Shown here: positions 13,801 through 25,800 of the stretch, one piece after another | Layout: every line of letters starts with the position of its first letter | Position numbering within the stretch: position 1 is the first letter of the stretch | Assembly: GCA_033026295.1 (NCBI GenBank) | Contig: CM065170.1 | Coordinates: 14,704,040 to 14,768,039, forward strand | Source: Channa striata | Taxonomy: Eukaryota > Chordata > Actinopteri > Anabantiformes > Channidae | Length of the DNA stretch: 64,000 nt | Direction of reading: 5' to 3' | The notes under the pieces: generated by a model | What the model was told of the DNA's origin: nothing | The model's database searches: none | The model's input: only the letters and a program-made list of their open reading frames with translations | Position numbers and translations under genes: made by a program

Positions 13801-16800
13801 ACGTTTTTCAAATTTAGGGGGGAAAAAAAAATCCTCAAATCTAATTTAAATAGAATACCTGGGGGGGAAAATCTGCCCTAATTTATGCATATAATTGCCC
13901 TTTTTGGGGTTAGATTCGTAGGACCCTTCAAGATAACTCACCATTTCTATAAATAATTAAGTGGTCCATTTAACAGATGTCACTAGCAAACGTACAACGA
14001 CAAAACTTGCCTGAGGCACCCATTAGGGCCAAATGCGGTTAGTTACAGGTTTAACACATTTCAAAGTAATCAATCTTTAATTCTTTTACAGAGTAGCCAA
14101 TCCTTTGAAGGTCAGTACAGTTGAGAATGAGAGCTGATTGTATATCCAAGAGTGAGAAAGTCAGTGGTAAAAGTAGTCAAGTTAATTTCTAAAAGTAAAT
14201 AAAGCAGATGGATGGTTACCAGGGGTGAACATGGGTGAATACTTGTCAACCAATTATGATCACACATTTAATGATCTTTAAAATTTTATAAGACCATTAG
14301 CAAATGATTGCTAGTGTACAGAACAAAGTAGACAGAAGTGTGTGGTAAACCAAACTATTTACTTTTTAAAAGATATTTTTAGAACGTAACTGCAATAACA
14401 TTAAAAAAGGGACTGATCAAGGAATGCAATAATGCAGGTGTACTAAAAACTAGCAGCCACAGAAATTCACTACAGCCTAAAGACAACCTTGATATCCTTA
14501 TGCTGCCACCATGTTTACTTGAGCATGCAATCTGTCCCATAAAAGTGCTTTCCCGATTTAATAGCTACTGTACAGCTCTGTGTGGTCAATGATTAAAAGA
14601 AAAAACATTTAAAAAATGCATTGGATGCCATACCTACTTAGTCAACTAGTGAATAGCTACCTACTATGTGACACTATGAATCACCAATTTGTTTATGGCA
14701 GCAACTGAGCCACCAAATATAAATGGTGGAGTGAAGAAAGTAAAAATCCTCCAAACCAATGCCAGGCAAAGCACAGAATTACAGGAAAAGAGTAGCCACA
14801 CAATGTAAATGTAAAGATTGTCATGAAATAGAGAAAAAGAAGAAAAGAAGGTGATTTGAACTACAGAGGTTAAAAACCAGTACAGGTATCAATGCTAGGA
14901 AGAACCCAGTTGCTTCGAGTCCTAATGAGTCATCTGCAGAGAAATAATCACGAGCCTCACTCTCCTTGGAGCATAGCCACGGTTGAGGACTTGCCAAAGA
15001 AGCAGTTGCACACACCAGAACAGAAAAGTCTGCACTGCACAGACATAGTTATTGGCATGTGTGTCCTGAGGTCAAGACATGGGGCTGCCTACCACAGACC
15101 TTATTAAAATCCTTCTGTTGCCTGACTAGAAAGGACCCTCCTCCTTACATTTCGCTATGCCCCTCACCACATGCAATTTGCTCCATTTTAATTTACTCAT
15201 ATGAAATCCCTCCCTCAAAGCCACTATATGGGTGGTCAGACTGTGCTTTGGCTTTGAAAAAGAGGACAATAAATCCAAGAATGATGAGGAAGCCAAGAAG
15301 GGGATACACAGGAAGGAAAGTGGGCAGTGAGATAAATACAAAAGAGAGAGATGGAGCCCAAATAGATAAAAACTCAATTGGAGCTGATGACCTTGACTAC
15401 GACACCCTGTGTGTCTCTGCACCCGCACTTCTGACAAAAAAAATAACACCTTTGAATAATACTTTAAAGTTATTACCATGTAAAATAGAGTTTAACATTT
15501 CTGATCAACTATGATTTTGTTTTGCATAATGCATTAAAGTGTCTAAAATCCCAAGATCAATTTTGACATTTAAATCTTGTCAGTAATTGTGTGTCTGTGC
15601 TAAATATGCTGTGTTTGCACAGGTTACTTGCAAGTGGTTCAGTTTGGCCTGCATGATCAATAAAATGCCTGTAATATATTGTATAAAATAGTTATTTAGA
15701 GTTTTAAAGTATAACTGCATGACAACTGCTAGATTAGCTATACTGAAACAGTCTCATAGTTTGAAAGTATGGGCATTTTCAAACCTTCTTCTTTTATTCT
15801 GGTTAAACTATGGCTTATTTTTCCCCTTAGTGCAGTTTATTTGCACAGTTCTAAAAACAGTAATGGTAAAGTCCACAATAAAGTACACTTTATGGAGACC
15901 CCTTACTGGATAGGGTCTTGGTCCATTCCCCTAAAGCTTTCAGGGTGAAGTGAGAAAAAGATTCATTCTCAATCCACCGTCTTTCCAAAAATGTTATAGC
16001 TAAACACTGATTTGACAGACAATGTTTTTTAAATATTGATGTGATTTTATATGTTAAATATGTTATTCTAAATGTGTTCTCGATTCTGGAGGAGTTTGAG
16101 TTTTGTTGGTATGTTTTCCAGATAATAAACGCTTATGAAAAAAAGCATTGCATGTTTTATAGCAATTTCTTCCTCAGTAAGAGGAATATTCACCAGTACA
16201 GAAAAGGATCTTCTTCGTGTTTACTGTCATCTTCCCACCCCAGATCTTTTTAACCAATGAGTAGACAAGACATTCTGACATAACTTCTGATGTGCTGTGT
16301 TTTTCTTCACTTGGATTTTTCTGTATGCCAAAGGAAACTGAACCAAGGGAAAAACAGACCAGGTTTACAAATTGTTCAAACTGATTCAGACCAGTGTAAA
16401 CAAACTACAGACAAGAAAACAACCCAACTCTATGTGGTCCTGCCTTAACTGCACAAATGCGGACCACAGAATGCTAAGCTGACTAATGGTTAGCCAGCTC
16501 TCTTGCAGCAAATATAGAGATTGCATCTACAAGAGTCAAACTGGAAAAATGACCTCTGTATAGTAAGCTTTCAGTTTGGTTTGTTGGTGAGAAATTATTT
16601 CTGGCTTCCAGTTGTGGAAATTGAGTGATCGGTGTGTGGTTCCTACACACATAGTGTATCTCTGCAGGGGAGCTAACATAAGAAGACTGCAGATATTAGG
16701 CTGACGTGTTGTCAGCACAAACAGAGCAGAATAATTAGTGAACATACTTTCTGTTTCTGTCCTGTCTGTGGTTAAAAAAATTTATTAAAGTGGAGGTTTG

Positions 16801-19800
16801 TACTTCGCTGACTTATTTGGTGCTCACTGTCAATGCAGGGATAGCATTTATGTTTTTTTATGAAACCTTATTAAGTGGTACAGGTTTTCTCTTATCTTGG
16901 CTAAACTGGTTTGGTGCACACATAGGCAAAAAAATAAAAACATAAATAAAAATACGAATCATGTTTTAGTTACTGCAGTTACCAAGGAAAAATAAACCTG
17001 TGGTCCACAGTATTATATCCAGAAACATGTTTACATATACACAATATAGCCAATAATATGCAATTTGCCTTCTATTATATTTAAGAGAACAGTGTTGCTT
17101 ACAAATTTGAACTGCCACCACAAACTCTGAGAAGTGCTTTACACAATTTGGTATTTATCTGATGGAACTTAAATGTCAAGAGCTGTAATTAACTCGTTTA
17201 GGAATTGAAACAAATCAAATAAGGAAATTAGTGCCATTATCCAGTCCTTATCCAGTCCTAAAATGACATCAGGTTAACACCCTTTCAAAAAGGGAGGCAT
17301 TAACAGCATTAGCAAAAATGAGGCCTTTAGATAAATCTGAAGACTATCAGCTCAGGTGTGTGTGTGTGCGCGTGTGTACATATAAATCCACACTGTGTGT
17401 TCCTACCTCATCTGACAGTTGTGAGTAGTGGGTCTCTGCAGTTGCAAGGATAAGGACAGGACTGAAAGAGGGCACATCCTGAAGTAGGGTGAGGAAAGTG
17501 CTCTTCACAGTATCACCCACTGTCTCCCACCACTCTGAGATATGTGGCATAAACACTACACTGGGAATGCTACGGCGGGCCTCGCGGAAAACCTATAAGC
17601 ACACAAAGAGATCAACCACATTATTGTTCATTGACAAACACACATGTAAATGGATTTTTAAAAACAAACAAAAAATGAATGAAAGCAACATTTGACTGCC
17701 TAAAACCAGACAAAATTATACAACAAACATGGTAACGCCAACAAAGTAAAAGGAAAATTATTCAGCAAAATCCAAGCAAGAGAACCACTTATCTGAATAT
17801 TTCTGAATCCATGTGTGCTTTTTTTAACCCATGCATCGGTGTATTACCTGAGCACAGGACTCCTCTGGTGTCTTTGCAGTGACGGAGTATAGAGTTGGCA
17901 AATCCAAGCGGTGCACTGGTAGCTTGTCCAGGTGGTGCAGCAAGGCAGGGGCCAAATGGGAGCTCTGTCCTGAGCCTGAGGCCCCGGCAAGCAGTAGGCG
18001 AGGTCGGTAAGCTGTGGGTTGTTTGAGGGCAGAGCTAGAAGCAGAATGGAATTAACATTTATCACCTTATGCTAACTGACTAGCAGGCACACAGTACAGT
18101 CACTCAAAGACCATTATCATAGCAAAAGCACTAATATTTATAGTTCTGTGATTTTGTTATAGATATATGTGTGTGTGTGTGTGTCTCAACACTGTAATTC
18201 ACACTGAAGGTGGATTTCATGTAGGGCACTGGAATGCTTTTACTCTGAAGCAGCATTAATACATTTGACAATACCAGTAAAAATCTAGATATGAGCAGTT
18301 ATCTGTCAATTTGAAAAATTTCAAGGACAAAGCTGAGTATATTATGTCTCTGAACAAGCAAGAAAAGTAAGACCAATCAAAACGGCTGGAGATCACTGAC
18401 CACAGGATCAGTGGTTCGATCCCTGGTCCCTCCTTGCTGCGTGTCGAAGTGTCCTTGGGAAGACACTGAACCCCCAGTTGCTCCCGGTGGGCCAGATGAG
18501 CAACCTGCATGGCAGCCATCGCCATTGTGTATATATATGTGTGTGTGTGTGTGTACCAAATTACTCTGTAAGTCGCTTTGGATAAAAGCGTCTGCCAAAT
18601 GACTAAATGTAAATGAAAAACATAAAAACCTGACTTTACTCATTTTGAACAATGAACCTGTGCAAGTGGAGTAAAAGTCATCCTACACGTAAATGATGCA
18701 GTGTGACAGCAAAAAAAGAAAGACTGAACCACACACCAAGTTAAGTGGTTGGGGGAAGAATAGCAGCGGCTTGTTACACAGATAGCAAAGCCCTAACATC
18801 CACTATGAAATATAGAAGAGTAAAGCCTTCCCCTGTGTGCCAGTCATAAAGGCAAACAGAGGAGAATATGCCTGAACCCTAGGCATTGTTTAGTGCAGCT
18901 TTGAAAGGTCAGCATCTGTAGACAATATACTGTGCATTTTGAGTTCATCTGACAAGCAGAAATTGATAATGGCAATTGATAATGTCGACCTGCAGGACAG
19001 GGGTGTTGGGATTCCACAAACAGTTTCAGTGAGCTTTGATAACAGGATCTGACAAATTGTTTTTTTTTTAAATAGTGTTTGTTGACTTTCCAATAAAACC
19101 CTATTACATCTATAAATCAGCATCAAGCCTTTAGAGTTTTTTTTCATTGCGTCTTCCAAGCATACTGCATAAGAATAAAAGCCTCACAACTCCTTAATAG
19201 CTTCATCAATGAATGAAAAACATTTTAACCCTTGAACAATCCAGTTCCTTCAGCTCTCAGAGATTGCAGTTTTGATGTAACTGTCCTATCACCTTCTCAT
19301 TTGACTTAGTCCTGCTGTCACCACATAGCAATATTATTAACAGATGCTCAAGACAAATGAGCTTTTTGTCAACTTACGAGGAGAAATGAAGGAATGGTCT
19401 ATGGGTTGCAGAAGAGGAACTCCATCTCTCTGGGGATGCCACAGGCTGGACTTCATAGATGGAAGCAAAGCCTTCATCATTGTCGTCATCGCTGTAAAAG
19501 TCCTCTTCAAGCAGTTGATTGTCACCGCCTAGCGCAGAAATAAATACTGCTTATAAAGCCTTGTAAATCTAGCAGCTCGCTTTTCCTGGTGTTATTGAGC
19601 ACAGCGGAAGTAAATGCACTTAGAAGTTTGTTTCTAAAAAGTTTATTCCTCAAAGCATCTCTTTCACTGACTTTAACACAGCCATTTCACCAAAAAGTGA
19701 GAATTTAAAAGTAAGACTGGTGGCTTATTAGAGGAGATGTAATGGCCATTAAAGCAACACAGCACCCTGGGAAATTCATGTCATTACTGGGTGCAAGAAA

Positions 19801-22800
19801 TACAACTGCAGGAAGCAATCTCCCAGTGGTCGAGTGCTGCATTGTAGCTAATCTGCTGTAAACACTCTTTTGTTGACTGGAGGGGAGCTGACTTTTGAAG
19901 TGCTAGAAGGATGACGGGTTATTCAATCTCTGCACACTCAACAGGAAATGTTTCACCATAGCTACTATGCTCAGTGTGTAAGGTGGTGCAAAGCACTCTG
20001 CAGTATTTGATTATCTCTTTTACCAGCTTATTAGAGTACCAACAGGGAAAGCAAACCAACAAGTGAGACAGGTGGCAAGGGAGAAAGAGAGCAAAAGTCA
20101 GGTTTGAAGAAAAAGGCAACAAGAAGAAGGAAAATGAAAACAAATCATACAGTTAAATGGATGGGTGACCCCTACCGTGTGTGTTGTCCCTGTCAGTAAA
20201 CTGAGCATGGGGGAAGACTCGGAGCAGAGCTTTCAGCACCAAGGAGAAAGAGCTGGCCAGCAGGGGCCTGATGCTGGGGGACAGAGCTCGGCCTGGGGGT
20301 GCCAGAGCCCTCTGGGAGGCTGGGACGATTGTCCTCATGGCCTTGCTGAAGTCACCAGGCCCCAGGACAATAGAGGTGACATCCAGCTTCAGTTTGACGC
20401 TGCTGCCATAGATCTGGGGATACCGGCGGCGCAAAGCCACCAAGGCTGCCTCTGTGCAAAGTGCTTTGATGTCAGCACCACAGTAGCCTAGGAACAGGGC
20501 AAATATACAAAGGTTTGTTAATAAATTGTTTACCTAAAATGCTTTTTGAAGGACTGTTTTCAATTAGCACAGAGAACATCAGTGCCAGCCGCTTAATTTA
20601 CAATTTAAAAAAAGAATTGGTTTACAGTTTTATACACAAATGTCTTACCGACACATTTTTCTGCAAGTTCCTCTATAAATGGCTCAGCCAACTTGGGATT
20701 CCAGTCCCGTGTGTGAATCTCTAGTATCTGCTTTCTGGCCTGAAACAAGCATGTGGGGATGATGAAGGGAAAGAGACCAAAAAAAAAAAAAAGTTAATGG
20801 AGAAAAATCAAAGACAACAAATAAGCCAGCACAACCCCTGTGTAGCCTCACACAACAAGGTAACAGGTTTATAGCTGTCTAAATAACTGCCACAGCTAAC
20901 AAGCAATATAAAAGAAGTCACTTAAATGTTAGGTTTCATAAAAAAAGGAAAGCATGCTAATAATATTTGCGTACCAGTTTAAAAAGCTGTCTTACAGAGT
21001 AGTTAGAAAAGATTAAACTAAACTAAAAACTGATCCAATTATATGAGTAAATTCACCTCAGGCCTTGCTAATACTTCAGCACAATACACTCCTAAATCAC
21101 TGCAATGTCTCCATAGGACCTACTTTGATGAGCAGACATTAAGAACAAAGTGGTCTTTGTCATGACCTAAGGGCAAATGTTTTCATCATCTTTCATCACA
21201 TCTCCCTTTCTATTTGAATGACCCAACAGAGCTAGATATCATAAAGGCTTCTAACTTGGGCAATACCAGGGGGTAGGTGGACTTGAATGTGTAAAGAGGT
21301 TTGCCATTTGCACAAGAGCAAGGTTTTAATCAGTCAGAGCTCACTAGTGGCAAGCTAGGCCAGCAATGATTTGCAGTTAAGTTTTTGATTACCAATGATC
21401 ACCAATGATCCTACTGTGGACAAATGGTTCAAGAGATCCATTAGAAAGGCTCGACTGGGGGAGGGGTTAACCTGTACCGAACTGGTCACTTTTTCACTGT
21501 CACAACAACGCATTTGTAACATTGTTTTGTGTGTGTGCATGGAAAACAAGTCTCCCCAAGTGCAAGATTAAAGCAATCAGACCTGCATAATAATAAAACT
21601 GCTAAAATTGATTTTTAATTTTCCAGAAATCTAATGAGCATCTGCTTTGCCACTTGCTTGTTGGAACCGAACATCCAACATCAAGGAAAAAAACAGGAGA
21701 GGAGAATCTTAATTGCCTAAGGGCTGCATGTACTAATTTTGTCACAGGACTCTTAAGAATAAAACACTAATTACTTCAGCATTGTATTGTATCCCTAGCT
21801 GGGTATGCATGTGAGTACAGCATTGTATGTACAGTAAGCAATCCTCATACTGAACTCTAGATGCTATTACTGTGGCTACAAGGGAAGGGCAAGTTGAGGT
21901 CAAAACGTCCCTGCATTTGTTTGACTGCAGTAAAATGCAATCTTTTACAACGGGTATTCAAATGAAAGGTTATGGCTCCTACAGCAAAAAAAAAAAAAAA
22001 ACATAAAGAAATGACAGATGCAGTGAAAACAAGGTGATGTGGGTGACGACTGTGCCCTTGTGCACACTGTACACAAATATTGATGTCTCAGTCCTTACGT
22101 TCTTGTCGGGTAGGCTGAACAGAAACTCCCGGTCAAAGCGTCCAGGCCTCCTGAGTGCTGGGTCGATAGAGTCGAGTCTGTTTGTAGCACCAATGACCAC
22201 TATCTCCCCACGACTGTCCAAGCCATCCATCAAGGCCAGCAGAGTGGACACAATAGAACTGGAGAGAAGAAAGGAGGCAGTCAACACATTTAATACTTAT
22301 TTAATAAGTTACACTTATACATTTAAAAACAACTCAATATATGCCAAATATCACCAAATAAAAAAAGCGTCTAGCTTCGTTGCAACATAGTTCAACTGAT
22401 GTGACAGCTTTTAATATAACTGCAATTCTGCATAATTACAAATGCACAGCACACAAGTACCTTGTTCCTTTTTTTAAAAAATTGTCAAAAGGCATAATTA
22501 CTAAAGCCATATCACCCAAAAATACTAACTGTACTTTCTTCTGCACCGAGGGGAAAGTGTTGTTTATTACAGCTCTAGGCAAATATTTCGAAAGAGAAGA
22601 TCATCTTTACCTCAAGCATCTACACATATTATGACTTGAATAAACTCTAGTCCAGAAATATGTCACATTTCATAAATATCTTATAATGGCTGTAAAGATT
22701 TCAAATTTAGATCCAGCTTATTTCTTTCAAAATCCACATTGTAGTACCAGCAGTTTTGGACACAGAGTAGAAGTAAACCTATGCCACCTTTTGGCAAGGA

Positions 22801-25800
22801 ATGTAACAGCAGCAGGACTTTGAGATGCAGGTATGCCCAAGCTAAAAGGAGCGACAACTTTGACAATTTCTGCACTGATATGTCAACATGGATAGGATGA
22901 ACATAAGACACAAAACAACTATTACAGAGTTTTTTTTTTGTTGCAACGTTGATTGTAGGTTCTTTTTAAGACAGAACCCTGTTGACATTACCAGTACATT
23001 TCAAGTATAAAGTACAGTTGTTCATTCTTAAAATACACAAGTGTTACAATCACATTAATCTTACCTGTGTATCTGGTCTTGCCTGCTGGAGCGAACAGGA
23101 GCTAAGCCATCAATCTCATCAAAGAAAATAATGGATGGCCTCATAAGGTACGCCTGGTTAAAAGCATACACAAAAGAGAGGTCAAAAATAAACCGATCAT
23201 TATGGTCATTGAAAAAAAAAAAAATTAAAGCTAGCTTTAGTTACATCCAGCAAGTCAAAAACGATTTGATAATATTATGTCACACAACTGAGCTATCATT
23301 ACAAGGTATAAAGGCTTTTAATTTCACGGGAGCGCTTTCTAAGTGTCTTACCTGGTCAAAAAGCAGGCGTAGCTGCCGTTCGGATTCACCAACCCATTTG
23401 CTGAGACAGTCAGCGCCTTTCCTCATGAAGAAGGAAACCTTCCTGTCTCCCTGGCTACACTCATTGGCAAGTGCCCGTGCAACTAGAGTCTTTCCTGTTC
23501 CTGGAGGGCCATAGAACAAACACCCTCTAGATGGAAGAAAGAGAAGAATGTGTTTGATGTAAAAAAAAAATATATAACTTTTTATACAGCTACAACTCCA
23601 AGTGCGTATCAAGACAAACATAACAATAATGTCATATTCAAAGTGGTCAGCAAATCTGAGACCTTTAATATAGTCTGTTCCAAGAAACATGTTAGACAAC
23701 ATTCTAATTCAGAGTGACAATCTTCAAATAGTGTCACTCGTTTTTTTCTCACCTGGGAGGCTGAATTTTGAACTTCTCAAAGATCTCAGGATAAAGCAGA
23801 GGGAACACCACCATCTCCTTTAGTGACTGAATGTGCTTACTCAGGCCACCAATGCTGTCAAATTTCACCTGAGGAAAAAAGCAAAATAAAAAACACATTT
23901 CCCACCTCATCTGTAAACACTGGTGATGTTTGAAAATGACTTAAGCCAACACATCATCTTTTTGACGTTCCTCAGAATTTCCACTTACAGAACTATCAAG
24001 GTTCATTGGATCGACATCTGCCAAACTGGCACCCACTTTCACACGATCACGCAGAACCCCACTAGCCAGATCTTCAGCTGTCAAGTTCATGGGCAAACAT
24101 CTGTCAAACAAATAGGAACGACAAGTGGACAATGTTGTAAGTATTTAACAATGTCTTTAAAAATGTTAAAAGAAAAGGGTTGTAATCAGAGTAAACCATA
24201 ACATTATGAAAAGCACAAAGGGAAAATACAAAGCGAAGAAGGAAATCAGCAGCCATCACCTGTTTCTAGCCCGGGTCATGCTCTTGCTTTTTCTTCGCTC
24301 AAACCGCTCTTCATCAGAAGATGAGGTGGTGTCACTGCTGTGAATGGCATGTTTCTTCACTCTGGAGAGGTTTAATAAAGTAGATTTATTTTCACACCAC
24401 TATGCTGTCACATTCTGTAATCATCAGCAGAAATCTTTTTATAACCACAGCTACCACAGCTCTTGTTGGTGAAAAAACTGCTTCAGGAATAATTCATGGT
24501 TTATGGTTACCCTTGGACAGATGCATACACAGATGCACTTCTATTATTGACCTGGCATTAAGACGGACAAACTGGAACACAGTTAGCCTCACATTTGACT
24601 GGGATTTTCCACAAACAAAATTTTGACTAACCTTATATGGCTTCTTCTTGCTGGGGACCTGTGGGTGTCAAAAAGTGAGGGGTTGCTCTGTTTTCTGTTC
24701 ACAGGCTCTGAGGAGGAAAATACAAGGTAAATGCTCATACATCAAGCCTCTAAAAGTGGCGAAACTCATTAAATGAAAGCATTTAAAATGTTGTAATTTT
24801 AAAAAGCCATTACCAATAGGCGGTGCCTCATATCTCTGCACGGTCTTTCGCTGCCTCAGGTTGTACGGTCTGTCATTTTCCTCTTCTGCTTCTTCCGCTT
24901 CATCCCCTTCATCATCTTCATCGTCATCTTCAGCATCTTCCTCCTCTTCCTCACCATGAGATTCTGAAAGTTACAAGTGCAGTTTCATCCATCCCATGAA
25001 ACTACTACCCAGTGCTTTCAAAAGACTGACATAATATACACTCAAACCTCAACACCTAATTTGGGGGGTTCTGAGACAAAGGTATTCATAAGGTTTTCGT
25101 GATCTCTCCCTCGTCAATGATTCATAAGAATATTAGAAGGGAACTGACCTTCCGTCCCTTCCTCCTCTTCCTCCTCCTGTTCTGTTTTGCTCATGACTTT
25201 GTGGTGTGTGGGCATACTGAAAGTGTTCCTGCGCATTGATTTCCTGCGCTTCACCCGGGAATACATGTCCATATTTTCCTAAAAGAACAAAACTTTAAAA
25301 TGATCATTTGTGCTAACAGATCAAGAGGCAGTAGCTCCTATCTTGCACCCCACTGGTTGTTAATACAATGCCACACTTACCTCCTCTGTGTCTCCAGTCC
25401 ACATTCGAAGTCTCTCCACCTCCCGGTTCTGCCTGATACTGCTGATGTTGTCCATCTCCTGAAGGACAGCTTCAGCAGTGCTGCACACACAAAATATGAT
25501 AAGGGAAAGCACCTTTACAGAAGCACAAAATGTGTAATTTTTTTTTGAGGGAGAAAGTGTTGCCTCTTTACTCACACACTGAAAAGAATGAATGACTACA
25601 AAAGCAAAATGCTCACATTCATTTGTAATTTGAGTGTTCATGTCCATATTTTGTGAATAAAAGGCTAAGATTTTCAAAAACGTACTGCTGCACTGTTCAA
25701 CTGTAAAATAGACCATAGAGCATTCATAGATTGTATTTTAAAATGCACACGGTCTCATCACAGTGTCAAAACATTACAACTTCAAAATAAAAACTGTACT

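Larger units (their letters stand above)
10953..17406. other. ATAD2B intron 19 (6.45 kb)
   Basis: The largest intron seen in this gene. Exons 19 and 20 join without a gap, so no coding segment is missing. It holds a decayed LINE 3' end (12,532-12,795) and AT-rich sequence. Open frames at 15,059-15,514 (+) and 15,126-15,479 (-) overlap on opposite strands and show no homology. Confidence 0.7.

Noticed and set aside
15059..15514. 151-codon plus-strand ORF within ATAD2B intron 19
   Set aside because: It overlaps a 117-codon ORF on the opposite strand, has no domain or known homology, no promoter or poly(A) context, and unremarkable codon use.
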